Shown: one piece after another, positions 15,646-24,764 of the stretch
Numbering within the stretch: the first letter of the stretch is position 1
Layout: every line of letters starts with the position of its first letter
Source of the DNA: Sandaracinus sp.
GTDB taxonomy: Bacteria > Myxococcota_A > Polyangia > Polyangiales > Houyiibacteriaceae
DNA length: 63,497 nucleotides
Direction of reading: 5' to 3'
Assembly: GCA_020633125.1 (NCBI GenBank)
Contig: JACKEH010000021.1
Span: forward strand, 1-63,497
Notes under the pieces: generated by a model
Databases searched by the model: none
The model's input: only the letters and a program-made list of their open reading frames with translations
Told to the model about the DNA's origin: nothing
Made by a program: the position numbers and the translations under genes

Positions 15646-16515
15646 ATGCACGGAGCCATCCCTTCGTCCGAGGACCTCGAGACCTTCCTCGCGATCGCCG
15701 AGGCCGGATCCCTGACGGCCGCCGCGCGCGCCATGAGGCAGCCCAAGTCGACCCTCAGCCGCCGACTCGCGCGCTTGGAAGAGCTGCTCGGCGTACACCT
15801 GCTCGTACGAAACCGTCATCGGCTCGAGCTGAGTGAGACGGGCGTCGCTCTGCTCGAGCCGGCTCGTCAGGCGCTCACGATGCTGCGGGAGCTCGCGAAC
15901 GCGGCGGACCAAAGCCGTGCGGTCCCGGAGGGTCGGCTGCGTGTGAGCATTCCCATCGATCTGCTCGGGAAGCGGGAGTTGTGGCTCGGGTTTGCCGAGC
16001 GCTTTCCGAACGTCGCGTTGGAGCTCGAGCCCACGAATCGGCACGTCGATCCCGTCGCCGAGCGCTTCGACCTCGCGCTCCGGGGTGGACGTGGTCCGGA
16101 CGAGACCCTCGTGGCGCGCCCCGTGGGCAGCTATCGATTGATCGCGGTGGCGAGCCCCGAGTACGTGGCTCGCTTCGGACCCCTCGAGGAGCCGGCCGCG
16201 CTGCGACGTCACTCGTGCATCCTCTTTCGGGCGATGGGGCACCGTCCGGGACACCCGGACCGTCCGGAGTTGCCGCATCGACACATCATCTGTCCGGACG
16301 AGGGCTCCGCGCTCGAAGGGGCGCGGCGAGGCCTCGGGGTGGCCATCCTCCGGGCGGAGGTCGTGCAATCCGACGTGGACTCCGGCGTCTTGGTACCGGT
16401 TCTCGACGCCTACGACCCGTTGGTCGTTCCGGTCTACGCGGTTTATCCAGAGCGCTCCCACCTTCGGGCGGCCGTCACCGCGTTCATCGACTACGTGAGC
16501 AAGCACCTGAGTTGA
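15646..16515 (+). CDS. LysR-family transcriptional regulator
   Basis: A 289-aa DNA-binding regulator. The N-terminal winged helix-turn-helix (about 10-65) reads LETFLAIAEAGSLTAAARAMRQPKSTLSRRLARLEELLG. The C-terminal part is a periplasmic-binding-like effector domain (PEGRLRVSIPIDLLGKRELWLGFAERFPNVALELE). I start at ATG 15646, preceded by GGAGA; GTG 15631 is an alternative. Sequence resembles the CrgA/DsdC-like branch often placed next to oxidoreductases. It is divergent from the two barrel-protein genes, the likely targets; the effector is unknown. Confidence 0.9.
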   Translation: MHGAIPSSEDLETFLAIAEAGSLTAAARAMRQPKSTLSRRLARLEELLGVHLLVRNRHRLELSETGVALLEPARQALTMLRELANAADQSRAVPEGRLRVSIPIDLLGKRELWLGFAERFPNVALELEPTNRHVDPVAERFDLALRGGRGPDETLVARPVGSYRLIAVASPEYVARFGPLEEPAALRRHSCILFRAMGHRPGHPDRPELPHRHIICPDEGSALEGARRGLGVAILRAEVVQSDVDSGVLVPVLDAYDPLVVPVYAVYPERSHLRAAVTAFIDYVSKHLS

Positions 16516-16924
16516 GCCGGCGCCTTCACGCGTGACGTCCACGGCACGTACGCGCGCGCGACCGCCACGGAGGCCGAGACGGAGGCCGCTCGCTCGAAGG
16601 CCCGAGTGCCCAGGGCGACACGCTCGTCCACGAGCAGCCGTGCTCGCGTCTTGTTACGCCGCGACGGCCGGGGACGTGCAGCTCCTGGGCGCGGTGCCTG
16701 GCGCGAAGACCGCCAAGCTCGTCATCCCGTGCGCATCGTCCCGTCCTCGAGCGCTCGCCGAGGTCGGTGGGGTGACTGTCCACGGGTCGTGGTGGACGGC
16801 GACCGAAAGAGCCTCGAGCGGCTCTGCCGCGACGTCGCGCGCCCGCCGCTCAACCAAGACCGCCTCGAGGGGGTCTGTGCGGACGCTCTTCTTCCTCGGC
16901 GTCCGCCGCGGTACACCTGCGTTC
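16516..16924. other. 409-bp gap without a convincing gene
   Basis: Frames on both strands are open here but Arg/Ser-rich, without recognisable folds or ribosome sites. It separates the LysR gene from the LuxR-type response regulator and probably holds the promoter of the latter. Confidence 0.5.
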
Positions 16925-17554
16925 GTGCGACGCATCCTCGTCATCGACGACCACCAGCTCTTCGCGGACGGACTCGCGGCGCTGCTCGGCTCGCTCGGCT
17001 CGGACATCCGCGTTCGGTCGGCCGCGTCGGTGGAGGAGGCGCTCGAGCTGCCCAGCGGTGGTGCTGCGATGGCGCTCGTGCTGCTCGACCTCAACTTGCC
17101 GGGGCTCCACGGCGAGGCGGCCTTCAGCCGTATCCGGCGGGCGTTTCCGGACGCGCCGCTCGCCATCGTGTCTTCGGAAGAGGAGCCGGGGCTGGCGTTG
17201 CGCGTGCTTCGTCGAGGTGCGGTCGGCTACCTCCCCAAGTCGACCCCAGGGCGCATCATGACCGCCGCGGTCGGGCTGCTGCTCGCGGGCGGCACCTACC
17301 TGCCCCCGCTGCTCCTCGACATCGCGGTCGATCCGAGCGACGAGATCGACGCGGCGTTGACCGAGCGACAGCGCGCGGTGCTGCTCGCGCTCGCCCGCGG
17401 TCAGAGCACCCGCGAGATCGCGGAGACCCTCGGTGCGAGCGAGGCGACGGTCCGTGTCCACTTGAGCGCCGTGCTGAAGACGCTCGGGGTCACGACCCGT
17501 GCCCAAGCGGCGGCGACGCCGACGGCGCAGCGGCTGCTCGCCACCACGCGATGA
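16925..17554 (+). CDS. LuxR/NarL-family response regulator
   Basis: Response regulator of about 209 aa. The receiver domain has the acidic pair D8-D9 in LVIDDHQLF, phospho-acceptor D55 in LVLLDLNLPG and a lysine in GYLPKSTPG. The C-terminal LuxR helix-turn-helix reads LTERQRAVLLALARGQSTREIAETLGASEATVRVHL. I use GTG 16925, which starts the receiver exactly; an upstream GTG at about 16879 in the same frame is possible. The stop is 4 bases before the hybrid kinase start, so the two form a two-component operon. Input unknown. Confidence 0.85.
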   Translation: MRRILVIDDHQLFADGLAALLGSLGSDIRVRSAASVEEALELPSGGAAMALVLLDLNLPGLHGEAAFSRIRRAFPDAPLAIVSSEEEPGLALRVLRRGAVGYLPKSTPGRIMTAAVGLLLAGGTYLPPLLLDIAVDPSDEIDAALTERQRAVLLALARGQSTREIAETLGASEATVRVHLSAVLKTLGVTTRAQAAATPTAQRLLATTR

Positions 17555-17558
17555 CGCG

Positions 17559-19283
17559 ATGACCTCGGGCCGGGAACGACTCTGGCGAGAGCATGTGGCG
17601 GAGGTGCGCGAAGAGCGGCTACGCATCGCGTATTCGCATCTCCCGACCATCGTCGCCGCGTCGGTCCCGACCGCGATCGTCTGCGGCGCCGTCGGGTGGG
17701 GACGGATCCCTCCCTCACGGCTCACCGCCTGGTTGGTGGCCATCTTCGTGGTCGGGCTCGCGCGGCTGGCCCTGCACCGCCTCTTCTCGCGCCGGGGGCA
17801 TGCGCTCTCCTTCGCAGGGTGGTCCACGGCGTTGACGGTGGTGATGACGATCGCGGGCGGCATCTTCGGTGGGTTCGTCTTGCTGCCCCCGGGCGGGGCG
17901 GACGTCCTCGTGGTGGCCACCGGGGCGATCACCACGGCGGGCCTGGTGTCGGGTGGCGGTCAGACGCTGGTGAGCGCTCCGGCGACGTTGGCCGCCTCGA
18001 TCGCTGCGGCGCTCGTTCCGCTAGGTCTCGGGATCTACCTCGCGGAGGATCCCGCCATCCGCCCGGTCGCGCTGCTCATCCCGCTCTTCCTCTTCACGAC
18101 TGCTGGCGTCGCGCGGCAGAACTGGCGTGCGTTGAACGAAGCGCTGGCGCTTCGTTTCGAGAACCTGGACATCGCCACCCGGCTCGCGGCGCGAAACCAA
18201 GTCGTGGAGGAGGCGCGGGCGCGCGCGGACGCGGCGCATCGCGACAAGAACCGCTTCCTCGCGGCCGCCGCCCACGATCTTCGACAGCCCCTCCAGGCGC
18301 TCACGTTGCTCGTCGAGGCGTTGGCGGGTGAGGCCCTCGGGGAACGCGGCACGCAGCTGCTCGCGCGCGCCGGCGACGCGCTCCGGCCTCTGGACGCCCT
18401 CGTCGAGGGCCTGCTCGAGCTCTCTCGACTCGAGGCGGGAGTAGTGTCGGTGCGGGTCGCGCTGGTGGATCTCGGCGCGCTGGCCGAGCGTGTCGAGTCG
18501 CTCTTTCGCACGAGCGCGGCCGCCGCCGGCTTGGAGTTGCGTGTCGTGTGCCGCTCCGGGCTCACGATCGAGACCGACGCCGCGATACTGGAGCGCATCA
18601 TCCAAAATCTCGTGGCCAACGCGATCCGCTACACGCGCGAGGGGCGCGTGCTCGTGTGTTTTCGGAGACGCGGCGAGCGCGTCGTGGTGCAGGTGTGGGA
18701 CACGGGCCCGGGGATCCCCGAACATGTGCGTGAAGAGATCTTCCATCCCTTCCAGCGCTTCGCCGAGACGGGCGCGGGGGTGGGGCTCGGTCTCTCGATC
18801 GCCGAGGGGCTGACGGAGCTGCTCGCGGGTGAGATGCAGGTTCGGTCGCAAGTCGGGCACGGGAGCGTGTTCGAGTTGGGGCTGCCGCGGCACCTCGACG
18901 AGGCCTCGGAGTCCGAGGGATCGCGCACGATCGTCGTGGTGGAGTCGGAACCGCTGGAGCGGGAGGGGATCGTCCTCACGCTCGAGTCGTTGGGCTACAC
19001 CGTCCTGTCTTTCGGCATGGCCGAGCAGCTCGCGGCGCGTTGCGAGTCTCCGCTCGGGTGCGAGGCCGTGATCCTCGGACCTTGCGGGGCGGCGCCCGAG
19101 TTGGCGGCGCTCGCCGTGGAGCTCTTGGAGGCGGCGAACGGAGCGATCCCCCCCACGGTCCGGATCGGGGCCGGTGAGCCTGGCCCTTGGGAGTGGGTGA
19201 GCGACGCCTCGCCGGAAGCCCTCGGGGCGGCGCTGCGCGCTCGGATCCCGGGCGGGGAGCGGCGGGACTCAACGAACGTTTAG
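17559..19283 (+). CDS. Membrane histidine kinase with degenerate receiver
   Basis: A 574-aa kinase. Six or so membrane helices lie between residues 30 and 182, followed by a short coiled coil. The dimerisation box is AAAHDLRQPLQAL with phospho-His H239, and the ATPase domain has NLVANAIRYTREG, DTGPGIP and GVGLGLSIAEGL. The C-terminal ~130 residues look like a receiver (TIVVVESEPLEREGIVLTLESLGY) but the expected Asp is replaced (AVILGPCGAA), so it cannot be a standard phospho-acceptor. It pairs with the LuxR-type regulator just upstream. The sensed signal probably lies in the membrane domain. Confidence 0.87.
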   Translation: MTSGRERLWREHVAEVREERLRIAYSHLPTIVAASVPTAIVCGAVGWGRIPPSRLTAWLVAIFVVGLARLALHRLFSRRGHALSFAGWSTALTVVMTIAGGIFGGFVLLPPGGADVLVVATGAITTAGLVSGGGQTLVSAPATLAASIAAALVPLGLGIYLAEDPAIRPVALLIPLFLFTTAGVARQNWRALNEALALRFENLDIATRLAARNQVVEEARARADAAHRDKNRFLAAAAHDLRQPLQALTLLVEALAGEALGERGTQLLARAGDALRPLDALVEGLLELSRLEAGVVSVRVALVDLGALAERVESLFRTSAAAAGLELRVVCRSGLTIETDAAILERIIQNLVANAIRYTREGRVLVCFRRRGERVVVQVWDTGPGIPEHVREEIFHPFQRFAETGAGVGLGLSIAEGLTELLAGEMQVRSQVGHGSVFELGLPRHLDEASESEGSRTIVVVESEPLEREGIVLTLESLGYTVLSFGMAEQLAARCESPLGCEAVILGPCGAAPELAALAVELLEAANGAIPPTVRIGAGEPGPWEWVSDASPEALGAALRARIPGGERRDSTNV

Positions 19284-19480
19284 TCGGCTCGCGTCCCCGC
19301 TCTGATCACCGCGGACCCGCGACACTCGGGTGAGCCGGAGGAGCCCGGTGCCGTTGAACGATCGTTTAGAGGAACGCGCCGCGGGGCCTACACGCGCTCC
19401 TTCCTTCCCGCGGAGCGCGTGTGGCTCGCGTCAGGCTTGGGGCCAGACCCCGTATCGAAGGGGTCGGGGGAAGGACTCCG

Positions 19481-21016
19481 ATGCCTGGTCGTGACTATCA
19501 CCGCGCGCTGCTCGTCTCGTTGGCGCTGCTCTTCGCTTGCGGCGACGAACCCGAAGGAGGCGCCGACGCGGGGCAGCTCGACGCGGGGCAGGAGCTCGAC
19601 GCGGGGCAGGAGCTCGACGCGGGGCAGGACCTCGACGCGGCGCTGATGCTCGACGGCTGGGTGCCGATGGTCGACGGGTCGATCCTGGTCGACGGGGGGC
19701 CGGTCGTGGACGCCTGGGTGCCGCCGGTCGACGGGTCAATCCCGGTCGACGCGTTCGTCCCCGTCGACGCCTGGGTTCCCACGGACGCGGGCTACGACGC
19801 GGGGGATCCCTGCACCGGCGTGGACTGCTCGTCACTCGACGGGGAGTGCACCTACGGGGAGTGTGTCGCGGGGAGCTGCATGCAGCGGGACGTGGCCGAC
19901 GGGACCGCGTGCAGTGACGGTTCCCTCTGCACCGTGGACGCGTGCATGGCCGGCGCGTGCGTCTCGCGCACGCCCGAGCTCATCCTGCCGACGGCGGGCG
20001 GCTCCGCCTCCGTCGCGGTCTCGACCCTCGGCGAGTCGAACGATTTTGCCTCCACGTGTGGTGCGGGCGCGGGGAGCCCCGACACCGCCTTCGGCTTCCG
20101 CGTGGTCACCCGCTCGGCGATCCGCTTCGTGACCTCCGCGGCGGACTACAGCCCCGTGCTCCACGTGCGCGCCAGCTGCGATGGATCGACCCTCTACTGC
20201 GGCGAGGCCGACGCGTCGAACGTCGCCGAGGTCTTCCAGTTCTTCGATCCGGGCGACTACCACCTCATCGTCGACGGTGTCGGCTCGACACGTTCCGGAT
20301 CTCTCATGCTCGGGATCGAGAACCACCCGGGCTACGACGGGGTCGCGCTGACCAGCACGGGCAACCACGTCATCGTCAATGGAGACACCTCGAGCTCCAT
20401 CCGCGAAGAGTGTCCGGCGGGGATGGCGCTGGTCGGGCTGAACCTGCGTCGCACCGAGGACGTGCTTCCCGGGTACGACCCTCCGATTCCCTCCGAGCAG
20501 TGGCCGGCGATCGCCCACTTCCAGGGCGTCTGCGCGCCAATCGTGCTCACGCCCTCGGCCGACCACTCCAGCTACAGCGCGACGGTGGACTCCACTCGCG
20601 AGCACCTCCTCACCTTGCGAGGCACGCTCAACCGGCCCGGGACCCTCGAGCCGGCGACCAATCAGCAGCGCTGTCCGGCGAACACCGTGGTCGTGGGGTA
20701 CAGCGGCTACACCGCGGATCAGGTCTGGGCTACGTGGCGCCAGCACTGGCGAAAGATCACGCTTCGCTGCGCGCCGCTGACCACCACGGGGAACGAGCTG
20801 ACGGGGTTGAGCGTCCACACCGGCACGGGCGTCTGGTCGACCTCGGTCGGGATCGGCAACGGGGTCGCCGCACCGCTCGACGCGCCGACGACGATCAGCC
20901 TGCGGCAGTGCCCAGCCGACGGCGTCGTCAACGCCATCTATACGCGCTCCGGCGAGATCGTGAGTGGCTTCGGCATCGACTGTGCCGCCGGCGCCGGCGC
21001 GACCTACGGGCTCTGA
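19481..21016 (+). CDS. Large lipoprotein with Asp-Ala repeat linker
   Basis: Predicted surface lipoprotein, 511 aa. Signal peptide with lipobox ending FAC (about C19), then a linker built from DAGQELDAGQ repeats and DAWVPPVDGS-type repeats (about 25-110). A Cys-rich stretch follows (CTGVDCSSLDGECTYGECVAGSCMQRDVADGTACSDG), like the repeats of myxobacterial surface proteins, and then a beta-rich C-terminal region with paired Cys and Trp. GGAAGGA precedes the ATG at 19481. No enzyme domain recognised. The linker is coded by 18-bp tandem repeats near 19570-19640. Confidence 0.8.
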   Translation: MPGRDYHRALLVSLALLFACGDEPEGGADAGQLDAGQELDAGQELDAGQDLDAALMLDGWVPMVDGSILVDGGPVVDAWVPPVDGSIPVDAFVPVDAWVPTDAGYDAGDPCTGVDCSSLDGECTYGECVAGSCMQRDVADGTACSDGSLCTVDACMAGACVSRTPELILPTAGGSASVAVSTLGESNDFASTCGAGAGSPDTAFGFRVVTRSAIRFVTSAADYSPVLHVRASCDGSTLYCGEADASNVAEVFQFFDPGDYHLIVDGVGSTRSGSLMLGIENHPGYDGVALTSTGNHVIVNGDTSSSIREECPAGMALVGLNLRRTEDVLPGYDPPIPSEQWPAIAHFQGVCAPIVLTPSADHSSYSATVDSTREHLLTLRGTLNRPGTLEPATNQQRCPANTVVVGYSGYTADQVWATWRQHWRKITLRCAPLTTTGNELTGLSVHTGTGVWSTSVGIGNGVAAPLDAPTTISLRQCPADGVVNAIYTRSGEIVSGFGIDCAAGAGATYGL

Positions 21017-21048
21017 GAGGCGTCGCCTGCTGCTCATCCACGCGTCGA

Positions 21049-21315
21049 CCCGCCGTCGCGAACGTCGCCCTGGGGTGGGTGAAGGGCACGTTCTACGCGG
21101 ACGCCCCGCCCGGCACTCCCGACGACGCCACCCGCATCGTGGTCGAGGCTCCGCCCGCGACGTCACGGTCTTCGTCAACGGCGCGCAGACCTTCGTGCTC
21201 GAGCGGATGGACTACGTCGACTACTCGCGGTTGCGACAGCGGCCGTCGGGGAAGACGAAGATCATCTTCTGCAAGCGGCGATGCGCGGGCACCGTGGTGC
21301 GCGCATCGCGTTCGT
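21049..21315 (+). pseudogene. Possible frameshifted gene remnant
   Basis: Two adjacent frames join into one protein-like sequence. The first reads VALGWVKGTFYADAPPG and TRIVVEAPP; after a one-base shift near 21155, a second frame reads RDVTVFVNGAQTFVLERM then KTKIIFCKRRCAGTVV. Codon composition stays GC3-rich on both sides of the shift. There is no clear start codon or ribosome site, and a short repeat block follows. I do not recognise the family. It could also be a chance reading in GC-rich DNA; homologues of the joined sequence would settle it. Confidence 0.35.
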
Positions 21316-21407
21316 CCGAGACGCAGACAGTCCGAGACGCAGACCGAGCCGGAAAGACCGCTTCGTGTTCTCTCCGAGCCCGAGCTGGGCTGCGGTTCGA
21401 ACACCGA

Positions 21408-22001
21408 CTAAAGCCGCTTGCGGCCTTCGAGGGCGCGGCCGAGCGTGACTTGGTCGGTGAGCTCGAGCTCGCCACCGTGCGGGACACCACTGGCGATGCG
21501 CGAGACGGGCACGCCGACCGGGCGCAGGACCTCGGCGACGTAGAGCGCGGTGGCTTCGCCTTCGACCGAGAGCGGCGTCGCCACGATCACCTCTTCGACG
21601 CCTTCGTCCTTCACGCGCTGGGCGAGCTGGTCGAGCGGTAGGTCGGCGGGGCCGATGCCGTCGAGCGGCGCGAGCAAGCCGTGGAGCACGTGGTAGCGGC
21701 CGCGAAAACTTCCGGCGCGCTCGAGCGCGGCCAGGTCGGGCACCCGCGCGACGACACAGAGCAAAGCGCCGTTGCGTCGGGGGTCCGTGCAGATCGTGCA
21801 GATCGACTCGGCGCCGTAGTTGCCGCAGCGCTCGCAGCGATGCACACGCTCGTGAATCGTCTCGAGCGCGCCGCCGAGCGCGCGGGCGTACGCGGGGTCG
21901 CTGCCGAGCACGTAAAAGGCGAGTCGCGAGGCCGTGCGCTCGCCGATCCCCGGGAGCCGCCCGAGCAGCGAGACCAGCTCTTGAATGGGATCGGTGGGCA
22001 T
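21408..22001 (-). CDS. recR: Recombination protein RecR
   Basis: RecR (197 aa) acts with RecF and RecO in loading RecA at gaps. The N-terminal helix-hairpin-helix reads GRLPGIGERTASRLAFYVL. A four-Cys zinc finger has C56, C59, C68 and C71. The Toprim domain is seen as CVVARVPDLAALERAGSFRGRYHVLHGLLAPLDGIGP and VEEVIVATPLSVEGEATALY. Full length and intact. It lies 185 bases downstream of ybaB on the same strand; in many bacteria dnaX-ybaB-recR form one operon, but dnaX is not present here. Confidence 0.97.
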   Translation of the reverse strand: MPTDPIQELVSLLGRLPGIGERTASRLAFYVLGSDPAYARALGGALETIHERVHRCERCGNYGAESICTICTDPRRNGALLCVVARVPDLAALERAGSFRGRYHVLHGLLAPLDGIGPADLPLDQLAQRVKDEGVEEVIVATPLSVEGEATALYVAEVLRPVGVPVSRIASGVPHGGELELTDQVTLGRALEGRKRL

Positions 22002-22186
22002 TCGCGCGTCTTCTTTCGCGGCCTTCTTCGACGCGCCGAGCGCTGCGGAAGAGGATTTCGATTCGTGGTCTCGAGGTCGCGCTGCGGACCTTCGGAGCGC
22101 GGACGGAACACCGCCTCCCTACTCCTCGCGACGAGACGTAGGAAGGCGTGGTGGGACGACCTCGCGGCCGCGAGGCGTCGTCGACC

Positions 22187-22507
22187 TCAGCCGAGGCCGG
22201 GGATCTTGAGGCCGCCGGTGACGGTCTCGAGCTCGGCGTCGACGTGCTCGCGCGCCTTCTTCAGCGCGGCGTTGGCGGCGGCGACCACGAGGTCGGAGAC
22301 CATCTCGAGGCCTTCGTCTTCGAGGGCCTTCGGATCGATCGTGACCTTCACGAGCTCGGCGCCGCCGTTGACGGTGACCTTCACGCGGTCGTCGCCCGCG
22401 CCGGCCTCGTACTCCGTCTCCTTGAGCTCCTCGCGACGCTTCTCGATCTTGCGCTGCATGCGGCTCGCCTGCCGCATGAGCTCGGCCATGCCTCCACGAA
22501 ACTTCAT
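22187..22507 (-). CDS. ybaB: YbaB/EbfC nucleoid-associated protein
   Basis: Small dimeric DNA-binding protein of 106 aa. Family signatures are seen: MAELMRQASRMQRKIEKRREELKETEYEAGAG, VTVNGGAELVKVTIDPKAL, and LVVAAANAALKKAREHVDAELETVTGGL. I start at ATG 22507, with GAGGTGA just upstream, giving the usual length; the open frame upstream adds non-homologous residues. Its partner recR follows on the same strand. Confidence 0.93.
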   Translation of the reverse strand: MKFRGGMAELMRQASRMQRKIEKRREELKETEYEAGAGDDRVKVTVNGGAELVKVTIDPKALEDEGLEMVSDLVVAAANAALKKAREHVDAELETVTGGLKIPGLG

Positions 22508-22639
22508 TCGCTCACCTCGTCGGGTCGACGCGACCCGCTGTTCCTCGAAGGGGAGCCGCCGCGCGGCTCGGGGCGCGCAGTGTCGCATCCTCGGCAGCCA
22601 TGTCGAGAGGAAGGTTTTTCAGCCCGCCCCAACGAAAAA

Positions 22640-22659
22640 CCCCGCACCGAAGTGCGGGG
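22640..22659 (-). terminator. Rho-independent terminator
   Basis: CCCCGCAC-CGAA-GTGCGGGG is a perfect 8-bp stem; read on the minus strand it is followed by TTTTT. It ends transcription of the 22682-23359 gene. Confidence 0.9.
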
Positions 22660-22681
22660 CTCTGCTTTCGAGAGGCGAGGT

Positions 22682-23359
22682 TCAGAAGCGATAGGCGGCT
22701 TCGAGACCGCCACCGCCTTGGCCGCCGGTCGGGGCCACCCGCCAACCCGGCTGGGTGCTCGCGTAGTACTCGACGTAGGTTCGCGGGATCACACCGAGGA
22801 TGAGCAAGGTGAGGCCGATCGCCTGCGTCAGGCCCGCGAAGGCGTAGCCCAAGCGGCCGAAGCTGCCCTCCGCGTCGTTGATGCTGATCCAAGGGCCCAC
22901 GAGCGGCACGGCGAGGCGGTTCGGAACGTCGATGCCCTCTTCGAGCGCCAGCGCGGCCGCGAAGCCGTAGCTGACGGCGAAGACCGCAGCGCCCGCGGCC
23001 AAGAGGCCGATGCGCATCCGCTTGTACACGCGTGCGTCGGCTGGGTAGGTCGCGTTCGGATCGAAGGCCTCGCGGCGCCGACGCGGCTGAGGCTGGTAGG
23101 GCTGCTGTGCGTAGACCGGCTGTCCGTAGCCAGGTTGCGCCTGTCCGTAGCCCGGTTGGCCGTAACCCGGAGGCGGCTGTTGTTCGTAGCCGGGCGGCGG
23201 GGCCACCTGCTCGTGCTCGACCACCACGACCCCCTCGGGCGGCGGTTGCGGCGCGGGCTCGGCCTGTGGCGCGGGTGCGGGCGCGGGCTCCTGCGCCAGG
23301 GCGCTCATTGGGAGCGCGCACAGAAGCGCCAAGGTGGCGAGCTTCGTCGTCGTTCGCAT
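22682..23359 (-). CDS. Exported membrane protein with Tyr/Pro/Gln-rich linker
   Basis: A 225-aa protein with a cleavable signal peptide (AALCALPMSALA, cut before QEPAP). Next is a Pro/Ala segment and a linker of PGYGQ-type repeats (GYEQQPPPGYGQPGYGQAQPGYGQP). Two or three hydrophobic stretches follow (MRIGLLAAGAAVFAVSYGFAAALA and LTQAIGLTLLILGVIP) and a Gly-rich C-terminus ends in Phe (LEAAYRF). Such linker-plus-membrane proteins are common and unnamed in myxobacteria. GGAGGG lies at the right distance for ATG 23359. A strong terminator follows. Function unknown. Confidence 0.8.
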   Translation of the reverse strand: MRTTTKLATLALLCALPMSALAQEPAPAPAPQAEPAPQPPPEGVVVVEHEQVAPPPGYEQQPPPGYGQPGYGQAQPGYGQPVYAQQPYQPQPRRRREAFDPNATYPADARVYKRMRIGLLAAGAAVFAVSYGFAAALALEEGIDVPNRLAVPLVGPWISINDAEGSFGRLGYAFAGLTQAIGLTLLILGVIPRTYVEYYASTQPGWRVAPTGGQGGGGLEAAYRF

Positions 23360-23547
23360 TCTCATCCCTCCATGTCGGCTCGCGCCGTTCCCCCGAACAG
23401 GCGGAGCTTGCCGGGGCCGCGCTCGCACTGCAAGCCCGGTGCCCCATTGAAATCGTTGGTGTTTTCGAAGCGTGGGAGTGGGGTCGTGAACGCCCGTCCT
23501 CGCTTGGGCACAGGGTGGTTCGGCACACCGGCCCGCGCGCCGACGAC

Positions 23548-24558
23548 TCAGTCCTCGTCGTCTTCTTGGCGCCGACGCACTCGAATCCGGCGCGGCGGGC
23601 GCTCCGCCAACAGGTCCTGCCAAGCATCGGGCTTGGCGCCGGCGGCCTTCAAGGCATCCACGAAGTCCTCGGGAGGCGGGAGCAGGAAATGCCGCGGCTC
23701 TTCGTCGTCCGGGTGGATGAAACCGAGCTCGGCGGCGTGCAGGAGCGGGCGCGCCGCTTCGACCCGCGGACCCATGTAGTCACGGATGTAGACGTTCTCG
23801 CCGACGAGCGGGTGACCGGCCTCGGACAGATGAATTCGGATCTGGTGCTGGCGCCCGGTCTCGAGGCGCACCGCGACGAGCGACACCCCTTTGAGCGGCA
23901 GCACGGCGTCGACGTGGGTGACGGCGCGTCGCGCGTCGCTCGGCGGCTTGCCTTTGGCGGGGCGCATCTTGCCGAAGGTGCCGCGAAGGCCGTCGCCGCG
24001 GTTGGCGACGAGGATGCTGTCGTGGGTCGCGCGGGCGGGAACGCCGTGCACCAACGCGAGATAGGTGCGGCCCACGTCGTGGGCGCGGAACTGCTGCCCG
24101 AGGTGGCGCTTGGCCGCGACGGTGCGCGTGAAGACGAGGAGGCCGGTGGTGCCCTTGTCCAAGCGATGCACGACCCCGACTTCGGGGTCGTAGCGTTTGC
24201 CGCCGCGGGCCTTGTCGCGACGGCGCAGCGCCGCACGAAGCTGGTCGACGAGCGTGTCGCGGTCCGCGGGATCGTAGGGAACCGTGAGCACGCCGGCGGG
24301 CTTCGCGACCACCGCGACGTGGCGGTCGACGTGCACGAGCGCGGACTCGGAGAGGACGCCTTTGCGAATGCGCGGGGCGGCGAGGTCGACCTTCACCTTC
24401 GTTGCGTCGACGCGGACGGCGGGGTCGGTCTCTTGTTGGCCGTCGACGAAGACCCGCCCGCTACGCACGAGATCGCGCGCCGCGTTCCACGACGCACCCT
24501 CGCCGAGGTGTTCCCGCACGACGGCGGCGAGGGTCGGAAGGTCGGGGCGCGAGCTCAT
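23548..24558 (-). CDS. RluA/RluD-family pseudouridine synthase
   Basis: Isomerises uridine to pseudouridine in rRNA or tRNA. The protein is 336 aa. An N-terminal S4-like RNA-binding region (about 1-65) has AARDLVRSGRVFVDGQQETDPAVRV. The catalytic domain has the active-site motif GVVHRLDKGTTGLLVFT with its Asp, and ETGRQHQIRIHLSEAGHPLVGE. The C-terminal tail is basic then acidic (RRIRVRRRQEDDED). The start at 24558 is where S4 homology begins. Whether the target is 23S rRNA like RluD or another RNA cannot be told. Confidence 0.9.
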   Translation of the reverse strand: MSSRPDLPTLAAVVREHLGEGASWNAARDLVRSGRVFVDGQQETDPAVRVDATKVKVDLAAPRIRKGVLSESALVHVDRHVAVVAKPAGVLTVPYDPADRDTLVDQLRAALRRRDKARGGKRYDPEVGVVHRLDKGTTGLLVFTRTVAAKRHLGQQFRAHDVGRTYLALVHGVPARATHDSILVANRGDGLRGTFGKMRPAKGKPPSDARRAVTHVDAVLPLKGVSLVAVRLETGRQHQIRIHLSEAGHPLVGENVYIRDYMGPRVEAARPLLHAAELGFIHPDDEEPRHFLLPPPEDFVDALKAAGAKPDAWQDLLAERPPRRIRVRRRQEDDED

Positions 24559-24605
24559 CGCGGGCGTGTGGGCCGGGCGTGGGGATTGGTCAAGCGGTGG
24601 TGTCG

Positions 24606-24764
24606 GAGACGGCGCTTCGCGCCACCGTCGCTTCGCGACGACGGAGTCCGAGGCAGAGACCACACTTCGCGCCAGCGTCGCTTCGCAACGACAGAGGCCA
24701 AGACGGCGCTTCGCGCCACCGTCGCTTCGTGACGACAGAGTCCGAGGCAGAGACGGCGCTTCGC

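Noticed and set aside
19357..19366. Palindrome AACGATCGTT as a TetR operator
   Set aside because: Only 10 bp, no TetR gene nearby, and a similar sequence occurs by chance at the end of the preceding gene.
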